NCBI GenBank assembly: GCA_030576275.1
Contig: JALIBN010000016.1
Coordinates: 1-33,382 of the forward strand
From: Pseudomonadota bacterium
GTDB lineage: Bacteria > Pseudomonadota > Gammaproteobacteria > Nitrosococcales > Methylophagaceae
Direction: 5' to 3'
DNA: 33,382 nucleotides
The translations under genes were made by a program, and so were the position numbers. Of the stretch, positions 1 to 8,343 are shown one piece after another. Each line of letters starts with the position of its first letter. Position 1 is the stretch's first letter. The notes under the pieces were generated by a model. The model saw nothing but the letters and a program-made list of their open reading frames with translations. It was not told the origin of the DNA and searched no databases.

Positions 1-248
1 TTAATGAACAATGTGAGCATGTGGTGTTTATGTTGTGGGGTAGTTATGCCCAGAAAAAAGGTCTAATGATAGATGCCAGCCGCCATTTAGTTTTAAAGGC
101 GCCGCATCCGTCACCATTATCTGCGTATCGTGGTTTTTTTGGTTGTCGACACTTTAGTCAGGCTAATAGCTATCTTGTCGAACATGGTCAGCAGGCTATT
201 GATTGGCAATTACCAAATCTTTCATATACGCAAGGTTCATTACTGTAA
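1..248 (+). CDS. ung: Uracil-DNA glycosylase, C-terminal end (5' truncated by window edge)
   Basis: Only the last 80 or so codons are in the window; the frame is open to the left edge, so the real start lies outside. The visible part carries the C-terminal UDG family-1 signature HPSPLS followed by a [12 protein letters not shown]-type stretch and ends in an IDW-type tail, all typical of Ung. The enzyme removes uracil from DNA as the first step of base-excision repair. The histidine of HPSPLS belongs to the catalytic leucine/histidine loop of the family. The next gene starts 63 bases downstream on the same strand. Identification is firm; nothing can be said about the N-terminal half. Confidence 0.93.
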   Translation, partial: NEQCEHVVFMLWGSYAQKKGLMIDASRHLVLKAPHPSPLSAYRGFFGCRHFSQANSYLVEHGQQAIDWQLPNLSYTQGSLL

Positions 249-311
249 AATGGACAGCCAACTCTATTTGTAGTTCAGCAATGATAGCCTGCTCCCTGAT
301 ACAATGCGGCC

Positions 312-2198
312 ATGATAAAACTAAATCAACTTTCTATTCGTCGTGGCGCAAGGCTATTATTTGAGTCTGCTAACCTGACGATTCATCCAGGACAAAACGT
401 CGGACTTACCGGAGCAAATGGCACGGGAAAATCCAGTTTATTTGCCTTGTTTCGTAATCAATTACATGCGGACCATGGCAGTGCGTCGATTCCAGCAGGA
501 TGGGTGATCGCCCATGTGGCACAAGAAACGCCTGCTGTTGAGATTCCTGCCATTGAATATGTATTGCAAGGCGACGAAGAATATATGCGTCTGCAAGAGC
601 AATTATGGGTGGCAGAGGCTGAACATGATGGCCACCATCAGAGTGAATTACACGATAATTTAGCGGCAATTGATGGTTACACTGCGCGCAGTCGTGCTGG
701 ACGATTGATGCATGGTTTAGGTTTTACTGCCGAACAAGAACTCTCGCCTGTTACCTCCTTTTCGGGTGGTTGGCGCATGCGTTTAAATTTGGCGCAGGCG
801 CTGATGTGTCGCTCCGATTTATTATTGCTCGATGAGCCCACTAACCATTTGGATTTAGAAGCCGTTTATTGGTTGGAAGAATGGTTACGTAGTTACCAAG
901 GCACCTTGGTATTGATTTCCCATGATCGTGATTTTCTGGATCGTGTCGTGACCCAAATTGTCCATATTGAACACCAGAAAATAAAAGCCTATACGGGTAA
1001 TTATTCTGCTTTTGAATTAGCTCGGGCAGAGCATTTGGCTCATCAACAGTCTGCGCACAATAAACAACAACGAGAAATTGCCCATATTCGAAGTTTTGTA
1101 ACCCGATTTAAAGCGCAGGCAACCAAAGCCAAACAAGCACAGAGTAGAATTAAAGCACTAGAGCGAATGGAGTTAATTGCGCCAGCACATGTTGATTCGC
1201 CATTTCATTTTCAATTTTACCCGCCGACACGTTTAGTCGCACCTTTATTAACTTTAGATAAAGTAGCAGTAGGGTATAATGATAAACCATTGATCTCGGG
1301 GGTGAATTTGTCTCTCGCTCCGGGCGACCGAATTGGTTTGTTAGGGCCCAATGGTGCGGGAAAATCAACACTGATAAAACTTATCGCCGGTGTATTGCCG
1401 GCTTTGATCGGAAAACGTAAAGAAGCGAAAGATATTAAAATCGCCTATTTTGCACAACATCAATTAGAACAGCTGACATTGGATGACAGTCCATTACAGC
1501 ATTTACAAGCTTTAGATCCGTTACGACCTGAATCAGAGTTACGGAATCATCTAGGGGGCTTTGGTTTCCAAGGTGATGATGCACTTGCTCCAGTAGGCCC
1601 ATTTTCAGGTGGTGAAAAAGCACGCTTAGTTTTGGCTTTATTGGTTTACCAAAAACCAGCGCTATTACTGCTTGATGAACCGACGAATCATCTCGATTTA
1701 GATATGCGTTTGGCATTAACAATGGCTTTGCAAGATTTTGAAGGTGCTTTGGTAGTTGTCTCACATGATCGGCATTTATTGCGCACAGTAGCGAATGATT
1801 TATGGCTAGTGTCGGATGGTCACGCCAAGATCTTTGACGGTGATATTGATGATTATCGACAGTGGTTAATGGACAAAGATAAACCCGCTAAGACGGTAGT
1901 AGAAAATAGTAATACGGCCAATAAAAAAGATGACCGACGCAATGCGGCGGAGGCACGTAAAAAACTACAACCGTTACGGAATACGGTCAAAAAAGCCGAG
2001 CATAAAATGGACGCCTTACAAACCAAGCTGAATGATATCGAATTGCAATTAGCCGATAACAGTCTCTACGAAAGTACGGAAAAAGAGAAATTAAAAGCTT
2101 TGATAGTCCAACAGGGCAGTTTAAAAACAGAATTAGAAACAGTAGAAATGGACTGGTTAGCAGCCAGTGAAGAATTAGAATTAGCAGGGCAAGAATAA
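312..2198 (+). CDS. yheS: ABC-F family ATPase, YheS-like
   Basis: A soluble tandem ATP-binding-cassette protein of the ABC-F group (628 aa), without membrane segments, expected to act on the ribosome rather than as a transporter. The first cassette has Walker A GANGTGKS (about 34-41), signature SGGWR (151-155), Walker B LLLDEP (170-175) and switch His 204. The second has GPNGAGKS (345-352), SGGEK (432-436), LLLDEP (452-457) and His 485. The linker between them contains the ABC-F motif region KATKAKQAQSRIKALERME (about 270-287). The C-terminal 100 residues are charged and probably coiled coil. Length and motif spelling match YheS rather than EttA. No clear Shine-Dalgarno precedes the ATG. The uup-like gene follows 34 bases later. 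Confidence 0.93.
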   Translation: MIKLNQLSIRRGARLLFESANLTIHPGQNVGLTGANGTGKSSLFALFRNQLHADHGSASIPAGWVIAHVAQETPAVEIPAIEYVLQGDEEYMRLQEQLWVAEAEHDGHHQSELHDNLAAIDGYTARSRAGRLMHGLGFTAEQELSPVTSFSGGWRMRLNLAQALMCRSDLLLLDEPTNHLDLEAVYWLEEWLRSYQGTLVLISHDRDFLDRVVTQIVHIEHQKIKAYTGNYSAFELARAEHLAHQQSAHNKQQREIAHIRSFVTRFKAQATKAKQAQSRIKALERMELIAPAHVDSPFHFQFYPPTRLVAPLLTLDKVAVGYNDKPLISGVNLSLAPGDRIGLLGPNGAGKSTLIKLIAGVLPALIGKRKEAKDIKIAYFAQHQLEQLTLDDSPLQHLQALDPLRPESELRNHLGGFGFQGDDALAPVGPFSGGEKARLVLALLVYQKPALLLLDEPTNHLDLDMRLALTMALQDFEGALVVVSHDRHLLRTVANDLWLVSDGHAKIFDGDIDDYRQWLMDKDKPAKTVVENSNTANKKDDRRNAAEARKKLQPLRNTVKKAEHKMDALQTKLNDIELQLADNSLYESTEKEKLKALIVQQGSLKTELETVEMDWLAASEELELAGQE

Positions 2199-2232
2199 AA
2201 ACTTAGCTCAGGTATATTTAGAGGTAAAAACT

Positions 2233-4131
2233 TTGGCGTTATTGTCATTAAAACAAGTTACTGTCAGTTATGGCGGACCAAATTTATTAGATAAAGTTGA
2301 TTTTCAACTCGATCAAGGCGAACGAGTGTGTCTAGTCGGCCGTAATGGTGCTGGCAAATCAACCCTAATGAAATTGATTGCAGGTGAAATCAAGCAAGAT
2401 TCGGGTGAAATTAGAGGGCAGAGCTTAAAAATTGCTCGCCTAGAACAAGAGGTACCGGCTGGTACTTCGGGTAGTGTATTTGATGTGGTGGCGCATGGTT
2501 TAGGCGATATTGCACCTATTCTAATTGCTTATCATGATGTCATTCATCGTCTAGCAACCGACAGTTCAGACAAGATTTTGGCCGAACTTGAAAAAGTGCA
2601 ACATAATTTAGAAGCGGTTGATGGTTGGACTGTAGAACAACGTGTTGAAAGCGTCATATCTCGCTTATCATTAGATGGTGATGTCGATTTCGCTGGTTTA
2701 TCAGGCGGTATGAAACGTCGTGTTTTACTGGCTCAGGCTTTGGTGAAACAACCAGATATATTGTTACTCGATGAGCCGACTAACCATTTGGATATTTCAT
2801 CAATTACATGGTTGGAAGAATTCTTAAAAAGTTATGGTGGTACTTTATTATTTATCACCCATGATCGAACATTCTTACAAGCTCTAGCCACACGAATTGT
2901 GCAATTAGATCGAGGCAATTTAGTTAGTTTCCCTGGCGACTATACTAATTTCTTAGAGCGTCGTGAGGCATTGTTGTCAGATGAAGCACAACAAAATGCT
3001 TTATTTGATAAAAAACTAGCACAAGAAGAAGTGTGGATCCGCCAAGGTGTAAAAGCGAGAAGAACGCGCAATGAAGGGCGTGTGCGTGCATTAGAACAAT
3101 TACGACGTGAACGTGGTCAACGTCGCGAAGTGCTGGGCAATGTCAAAATGAAATTGCAAGACTCGGATCGCAGTGGCAAGTTAGTGTTTGAAGCAGAAAA
3201 TTTAGGCCAAAGTTTCGATGGTCGAGTTTTATTCAAAGACTTTTCAACCTTTATTCAACGTGGCGATCGTATTGGTATTATTGGTGCAAATGGTTGTGGT
3301 AAAAGCACCATGTTATCCATTTTGCTTGGGCGAGCTGAACCTGAAACAGGTACTGTTATTCGTGGTACTAAAATCGACGTCGCGTATTTTGATCAACTCC
3401 GTAGTCAGTTAGATGAAGAAAAAAGCGTCACGGAAAATGTTAGCCAGGGTAGTGATTTCGTTGAAATTGCTGGTGTTCCAAAACACATTATTGGTTATTT
3501 ACAGGACTTCTTATTTACGCCAGAGCGTGCCCGTACTCCCGTTAAAGCCTTATCAGGTGGTGAGCGTAATCGTTTGTTATTAGCAAAACTATTCACCCAG
3601 CCTGCTAATTTACTGGTAATGGATGAGCCTACTAATGATTTGGATGCTGAAACACTAGATTTATTAGAAGATTTATTGATGAACTACAAAGGTACCTTAT
3701 TGCTGGTCAGCCATGATCGTAGTTTCTTGAATAATGTTGCTACGAGCACCATCGTGTTTGATGATGATGGCGTGGTCCGTGAATATGTCGGTGGTTATGA
3801 TGATTGGCAGCAACAACGTCAACAAGATAAAGACTATGAAGCACAAAAATATAAAACCGTCACAAAATTAGCTAAACCGGTAGAAAAGAAAGCAAATAAG
3901 AAATCCAATCTTACTTATCAAGAGCAACTGGATTTAGCGGCCTTTCCTAAAAAAATCGAAGAGCTGGATAAAAAACAAACTGAGCTCCACGATCTGATTG
4001 GACAACCGTCATTTTATAAACAGTCAGAAGATAAGATTGCCGCCACGCAAGCTGAATTAGCCAAAGTGACAGCAGAGTTAAATGTCATGTATGAAAAATG
4101 GGAAGTGATGGAAGCTAAACAAGACGCTTAA
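2233..4131 (+). CDS. uup: ABC-F family ATPase Uup
   Basis: A second tandem-cassette ABC-F protein (632 aa). Cassette 1: GRNGAGKS (36-43), signature LSGGM (156-160), Walker B LLLDEP (177-182), His 210. Cassette 2: GANGCGKS (351-358), signature LSGGER, Walker B LVMDEP. The arginine-rich linker after cassette 1 (about 268-300, WIRQGVKARRTRNEGRV) and a lysine-rich C-terminal coiled coil are hallmarks of Uup, which binds branched DNA and influences transposon excision and ribosome function in E. coli. The start is a TTG at 2233, supported by GAGG about eight bases upstream (2221-2224); no ATG fits as well. It follows the YheS-like gene closely, so the two are probably co-transcribed. Confidence 0.93.
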   Translation: MALLSLKQVTVSYGGPNLLDKVDFQLDQGERVCLVGRNGAGKSTLMKLIAGEIKQDSGEIRGQSLKIARLEQEVPAGTSGSVFDVVAHGLGDIAPILIAYHDVIHRLATDSSDKILAELEKVQHNLEAVDGWTVEQRVESVISRLSLDGDVDFAGLSGGMKRRVLLAQALVKQPDILLLDEPTNHLDISSITWLEEFLKSYGGTLLFITHDRTFLQALATRIVQLDRGNLVSFPGDYTNFLERREALLSDEAQQNALFDKKLAQEEVWIRQGVKARRTRNEGRVRALEQLRRERGQRREVLGNVKMKLQDSDRSGKLVFEAENLGQSFDGRVLFKDFSTFIQRGDRIGIIGANGCGKSTMLSILLGRAEPETGTVIRGTKIDVAYFDQLRSQLDEEKSVTENVSQGSDFVEIAGVPKHIIGYLQDFLFTPERARTPVKALSGGERNRLLLAKLFTQPANLLVMDEPTNDLDAETLDLLEDLLMNYKGTLLLVSHDRSFLNNVATSTIVFDDDGVVREYVGGYDDWQQQRQQDKDYEAQKYKTVTKLAKPVEKKANKKSNLTYQEQLDLAAFPKKIEELDKKQTELHDLIGQPSFYKQSEDKIAATQAELAKVTAELNVMYEKWEVMEAKQDA

Positions 4132-4190
4132 ATCACTTAACGGATAACCAAGCAATAAACACCTTAGCGTACTTTTTGGAGCGAATTACG

Positions 4191-5546
4191 ATGGATATAC
4201 TGGCATTGATGACCGATATAATTAAACAGCTTAATAGTATTGTTTGGGGGCCATTGATGTTAGTGCTGATTTTGGGCACTGGGTTGATGCTGATGATTGG
4301 GCTAAAAGGCATGCCAATTTCCAAATTAGCTTATGGTTTCAAAATGCTTTGGGCTGGCCGCGAGACTAAAACCCAGAAAGGCGAGGGTGATATTGCACCC
4401 TTTAATGCCTTGATGACCTCGCTGTCAGCCACCATTGGTACGGGTAATATTGCTGGCGTAGCCACAGCTATATTCTTGGGTGGTCCAGGTGCTTTATTTT
4501 GGATGTGGATGACGGCTTTAGTTGGTATGGCTACTAAATATTCTGAAGCGGTGCTGGCGGTTCATTTTCGTGAAACTGATGAAAATGGCAATAAAGTCGG
4601 CGGCCCAATGTATTACATCAAAAATGGTCTAAGTAAACGCTTTGCTTGGCTAGGTACTGCCTTTGCTATATTTGGTGCCTTAGCTGGCTTTGGTATTGGT
4701 AATACAATTCAAGCAAATTCGGTAGCAGATGTTTTATCATCTAGTTTTGGCGTGCCGCCATTGCTAACAGGATTAGTGATTGCAGTTTTGGTTGCTATGG
4801 TACTCATTGGCGGTATTAAACGTATCGCACATGTTGCCGGAAAATTAGTACCATTTATGGCAATAACCTATGTTGTGGCAGGGATTGTTATTTTAGGGCT
4901 ACATGCCAACATGATACCCGCTGCATTTGGATTAATTTTTACGCATGCTTTTACACCGATTGCCGCTACTGGTGGTTTTGCTGGTGCGGCGGTTTGGGCG
5001 GCGATTCGTTTCGGTGTGGCTCGCGGTGTTTTTTCTAATGAAGCTGGTTTAGGAAGCGCGCCGATAGCCCATGCTGCCGCGACAACCAATAGTCCTGTAA
5101 GACAAGGTACCATCGCCATGATCGGCACTTTTATCGATACCCTCATCATTTGTTCTATTACTGGGCTGGTGATTATTGTGTCAGGTGTTTGGACTAGTGG
5201 TGAAACAGGGGCAACCTTATCATCACTGGCTTTTGAATCTGCCTTGCCAGGATTTGGCGGCTATATTGTGACCTTTGGCCTTTGTTCGTTTGCCTTTACT
5301 ACCATCTTGGGCTGGAGTATTTATGGCGAAAAATGTGTGGAATATTTATTCGGTGTACGATCAATAACGCCATTTCGGATTTTATGGGTAATAGCGGTAC
5401 CAATTGGTGCAGTGTCTAACCTATCGTTCATTTGGCTGGTGGCTGATACGTTAAATGCCTTAATGGCTTTACCAAATCTGATCGCTTTATTATTACTTAG
5501 CCCTGTAGTCTTCAAACTGACTAAAGAATATTTCGCTCAGAAGTAA
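4191..5546 (+). CDS. Sodium:alanine/glycine symporter, AGCS family
   Basis: A polytopic inner-membrane protein (451 aa) of the alanine/glycine:cation symporter family, which imports small neutral amino acids with Na+ or H+. The family signature is clear near the N-terminus: SATIGTGNIAGVATAI (79-94), then GPGALFWMW and GGPMYYI. About ten hydrophobic segments run to the end, and length is normal. I chose the ATG at 4191 because GGAG at 4178-4181 lies nine bases before it; an in-frame TTG at 4176 would add five residues but overlaps this site. It follows uup by 59 bases. Substrate (alanine, glycine or other) cannot be read from sequence. Confidence 0.9.
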   Translation: MDILALMTDIIKQLNSIVWGPLMLVLILGTGLMLMIGLKGMPISKLAYGFKMLWAGRETKTQKGEGDIAPFNALMTSLSATIGTGNIAGVATAIFLGGPGALFWMWMTALVGMATKYSEAVLAVHFRETDENGNKVGGPMYYIKNGLSKRFAWLGTAFAIFGALAGFGIGNTIQANSVADVLSSSFGVPPLLTGLVIAVLVAMVLIGGIKRIAHVAGKLVPFMAITYVVAGIVILGLHANMIPAAFGLIFTHAFTPIAATGGFAGAAVWAAIRFGVARGVFSNEAGLGSAPIAHAAATTNSPVRQGTIAMIGTFIDTLIICSITGLVIIVSGVWTSGETGATLSSLAFESALPGFGGYIVTFGLCSFAFTTILGWSIYGEKCVEYLFGVRSITPFRILWVIAVPIGAVSNLSFIWLVADTLNALMALPNLIALLLLSPVVFKLTKEYFAQK

Positions 5547-5610
5547 GTTGGTCTAACCTTTGAATCTCTGGAAAACCTGAATCATAAACCATAATTTAGG
5601 TCTTCGGTTG

Positions 5611-5654
5611 CGACGTATTAGCTAGAAAGCCATCTCACTTATAAGCTAATGTCG
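5611..5654 (+). terminator. Bulged hairpin downstream of the AGCS gene, possible terminator
   Basis: An imperfect inverted repeat 65 bases after the symporter stop. CGAC-ATTAGCT pairs with AGCTAAT-GTCG across a 20-base loop; the left arm carries an extra GT between CGAC and ATTAGCT. It is followed by only TTTT on the plus strand, so it would be a weak intrinsic terminator at best. No other terminator is visible for yheS-uup-AGCS. Role uncertain. Confidence 0.3.
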
Positions 5655-5683
5655 TTTTCCCATTAGCCCCTGTTTAGCCGCGA

Positions 5684-6058
5684 TTATTCAAGTGATGTTA
5701 GTAAACCCTTTATCTCGGTTCTTACCGACTCAATAGCTTTTACCATAGTATCGACTGAGTCCTGACTCGTCGCCACTGTATTCCAGTTTGCTGACCAATG
5801 TTATTTTTAAAGCAGTTGATTTTGCTCAACTGCATCATTAGTGAGTGTACTTAAATCGGCGATCAGGCCTTCTTTCACCCATCCCATACGTGAGATGCTT
5901 TCTGTTGTGTTCCCATCGTAGTGGCCGGTGTAAATCAATTGCTCCAAAGAATACTGGTTTAACAACATTTCAAAACAGGCCGATCGAGTGTTATTTTCTT
6001 GTCCAGAAACCTTGATACGCCATACATTGTATGAAAATTCGACTAGGGAAAATAGCAC
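5684..6058 (-). pseudogene. Decayed small membrane protein gene with two in-frame TAA stops
   Basis: On the minus strand an 83-codon frame starting at GTG (6058) ends at TAA (5807-5809). Reading on in the same frame gives Lys, a second TAA (5801-5803), and then 38 uninterrupted protein-like codons (HWSANWNTVATSQ... to ...KGLLTSLE) to a final stop at 5684-5686. Upstream the frame stays open to 6091 and encodes a hydrophobic stretch (YQIIVVFTVLFSLVEF), so the ancestral product was probably a roughly 130-residue protein with an N-terminal membrane anchor. No convincing Shine-Dalgarno precedes the GTG. I do not recognise the family. Alternatives are a genuine 83-residue protein followed by chance coding-like sequence, or a sequencing error. 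Confidence 0.45.
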
Positions 6059-6195
6059 AGTGAATACGACTATTATCTGATAGAGCTGAAATTATTTATA
6101 AAATTGATTATTCAGACTTAATTTTCAGATAAAGGTACCGCTAAATGCGAGTATTTTTAACTTATGACTAAAGAAATGAATTAAGGCTCAATTGG

Positions 6196-6960
6196 TTATT
6201 CATCCAAAAGTGCGTCACGTTTATCACTACCTTTACGTGGGCGAATCCACATTTCGTACATTGAAACTGTCCACATGAATGCAAAGGATAATGCCATAGC
6301 GCCACCACCGATAATCACTAACCATGCGAAGTTAGGATTGAGTTTGGTTAGCCACCATGATGAAATATCGATGATTAGAAATACATAGGGAGTCACTATT
6401 ACAGAGGCTTTTAAATACCTGGGGACACCCGCAGCCAAACTAAAGATAAGCCCCACAAACATAAATATAAAGGCGATACCGAATAAATGGATGTGAGATA
6501 TGCGAGCTAATGATGAAAAACTAGCGCCAGTATCGGTTTCAGCAACTTTAGCGATATTTTCAAATTTGGTCCAATCGGGCATTGCTGTACCTGCTGAGGC
6601 GTTATGGCAGGCGATGCAATTAGTCTCAAAAATTTTACGAATTCCGGTGTCATTATACGATTTTTCATCAGCACCTTTGTGTACCCAGTTAATTATTTTT
6701 AAACGGTCTGCTTCGGGGGCCATCAGTTTCATTGAACCATTAAGTTTAGCTTCGAGGACTGAGCCTGAGCGCTTGCCATAATAGCTGTAAACAATATCGT
6801 CAACCGATAAGCCTAGTTCGCCATCAGCCATGCCGTGAGTGAATTGAATTTGTACGATGGCCATTAAATAACCAATAGCGACGACGATTAAATAACCGCT
6901 GAATAAAGCTTTAAGGGCAATACCTTGACTGCAGAGGTTAATCTTATGTGATTCAGCCAT
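6196..6960 (-). CDS. Membrane-bound monohaem c-type cytochrome (family not recognised)
   Basis: A 254-residue protein with one membrane segment at about 18-38, a hydrophilic region carrying a CIACH haem-attachment motif (115-119), and three further membrane segments (about 155-177, 184-204, 211-234). The positively charged C-terminus (IRPRKGSDKRD) suits a cytoplasmic end and places residues 39-154 in the periplasm, where c-type haem is attached. Met127 (in AMPDW) is a plausible sixth ligand. ATG at 6960 with AGGA about eight bases upstream. It presumably carries electrons at the inner membrane; partner and pathway are unknown to me. It stands alone between two gene remnants, about 1.4 kb from cbbO. 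Confidence 0.75.
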   Translation of the reverse strand: MAESHKINLCSQGIALKALFSGYLIVVAIGYLMAIVQIQFTHGMADGELGLSVDDIVYSYYGKRSGSVLEAKLNGSMKLMAPEADRLKIINWVHKGADEKSYNDTGIRKIFETNCIACHNASAGTAMPDWTKFENIAKVAETDTGASFSSLARISHIHLFGIAFIFMFVGLIFSLAAGVPRYLKASVIVTPYVFLIIDISSWWLTKLNPNFAWLVIIGGGAMALSFAFMWTVSMYEMWIRPRKGSDKRDALLDE

Positions 6961-7029
6961 CGTTAATTCCTAATGTTGTCCGTAAAAATGATTAGTCATA
7001 GTATTACAGAATGGGTTTGATGAATAGAT

Positions 7030-7400
7030 TTATTCAGTTGCACGCTTATTCTGAGCATAGAGGGTTTGTTCATCTTTGAGACCATAAAAGCTAGGTAGAT
7101 GAATATCGCGTTGTGGGAATGGAATTTCCAGATTATGGCGAGCAAGAGCTGTATCGAGTTCCCATCTATAGGTGACTATTACGCGTCCTGGCAATTTAAC
7201 GCAGGCGTGTCTTAGCCAGACATAAGTTCAAAATCAAGGCTACTATCGCCAAAGCCGGACATCCAAACTTGGGCCTTATGGTTAGCATTAGTAATTTTTA
7301 AGGTGTAATCCATGGCATCTGCCACCAATCAATCTTAAGTGCCTATGGTGACCTTACTTTTGAAATTGATGTGTTGGCTTCTTGCGATGATTCTTCTGCC
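7030..7400 (-). pseudogene. MscS-family mechanosensitive channel, C-terminal remnant
   Basis: Minus-strand translation recovers the end of an MscS-type channel in pieces. A C-terminal frame reads WLRHACVKLPG, then IVTYRWELDTALARHNLEIPFPQ, RDIHLPSFYGLKDEQT and a stop at 7030-7032. The preceding piece, in another frame, reads VADAMDYTLKITNA, HKAQVWMSGFGDSSLDFELM. The IPFPQRDIHL and GFGDSSLDFEL motifs are diagnostic of the MscS cytoplasmic domain. The junction near 7218-7224 needs one inserted base to restore ELMVWLRH, so a single-base deletion is likely. Further upstream another shift and stops occur (NTSISKVR near 7355-7380), and the pore-forming N-terminal part is absent. Clearly non-functional. 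Confidence 0.8.
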
Positions 7401-7494
7401 TAAAAAAACCCAGAAAAAACAATTAAGTGAATAATGTAAATAGAACAATCTAATTTCTGTTTGGCATGAGAGCTTCAATGTAAAGGGAGTAATA

Positions 7495-8256
7495 TTATTT
7501 GGAAGAAAAAACCTGCTTCAATAATTCAGTCGTTCTTGCGGCAGGATTTTCACGAATTTTTTTCTCTTCTGCCGCAATCATAGTGAATAGACCATTTAAT
7601 GCTTGTTCGGTCACATAGTCAGGCAAGTCAAGATTAACATTTTGGCCCACTAGCGGTAATGTAGCGACTTTTCCGGTTAAGTCATTGTAGTATTTGGTTG
7701 TCCCGACTTGGTTTAAAGATGTATTAATAGCCGGTCTAAATAAGCCCGTTAATTGCTCTGTTGTTTGCGCTTTGAAATATTCGGTTGCGGCATTATCTGG
7801 GCCTTGTAAAATGGCATTAGCATCTTTAATACTCATGTTCTTAATAGCGTTGACAATGATATTGGTTGCTTCTGGCGCTGCTTTTTCAGCTGCGTGATTC
7901 ATACTTTGTTCAAATACATCAGCCTCACCACCTAAGCCGAACTTTCGCATTAAACCACTGACTTGTTGTAGCTCTGGAGGCATAGCAATATGAATCAGTT
8001 GATTGGTCAGGTAACCATTAGGTTTACTTACATTATCAATAGCACTGCGAGTTCCAACCTCTAAGGCCTCTTTTAAGCCCGATACGATGGTGTTGTAATC
8101 TAAGGCCGATGATGATGCTTTATCATCTATTGATAATAGGGCTTTACCTTGAGTGGTTACATCGTCGAAGATGCTTCCCCAGTCTGCGCTGGCAGGGCTA
8201 ATATAAATGGCGGTAACAATACAAGCTGCTATAGTGAATTTATTCGAATTAGTCAT
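7495..8256 (-). CDS. DUF4197 domain-containing exported protein
   Basis: A 253-residue protein with an N-terminal signal peptide (hydrophobic core about 7-22, likely cleavage after the SPASA motif near residue 24), placing it in the periplasm. The mature part matches DUF4197 as I know it: SGLKEALEVGTRSAI, then MPPELQQVSGLMRKFGLG, FEQSMNHAAEKAAPEA and a C-terminal LNGLFTMIAAEEKKIRENP. No catalytic motif is evident and the function of the family is not established. ATG at 8256 is preceded by AAGGA at good spacing. It lies 87 bases after cbbO on the same strand; whether it belongs to the cbb transcript is open. Confidence 0.85.
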   Translation of the reverse strand: MTNSNKFTIAACIVTAIYISPASADWGSIFDDVTTQGKALLSIDDKASSSALDYNTIVSGLKEALEVGTRSAIDNVSKPNGYLTNQLIHIAMPPELQQVSGLMRKFGLGGEADVFEQSMNHAAEKAAPEATNIIVNAIKNMSIKDANAILQGPDNAATEYFKAQTTEQLTGLFRPAINTSLNQVGTTKYYNDLTGKVATLPLVGQNVNLDLPDYVTEQALNGLFTMIAAEEKKIRENPAARTTELLKQVFSSK

Positions 8257-8343
8257 GACGAGTTCCTTTGAATGACGGTGTCGTTTAGCCTAGTCTTTAA
8301 ACATAGCCTAGGATAGCAAACTAATTACTAAATGGTTTGCCCG

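Noticed and set aside
4868-5149. A 93-codon minus-strand frame inside the symporter gene
   Set aside because: Antisense shadow of a strongly conserved AGCS coding region; alanine/proline-rich nonsense composition.
5580-5700. Possible cyclic di-GMP (GEMM-I) riboswitch on the minus strand
   Set aside because: A piece resembling CGCAA...GACCTAAA is present, but the GGGCAAACC half, the tetraloop-receptor and the second stem are missing, and no minus-strand gene follows it.
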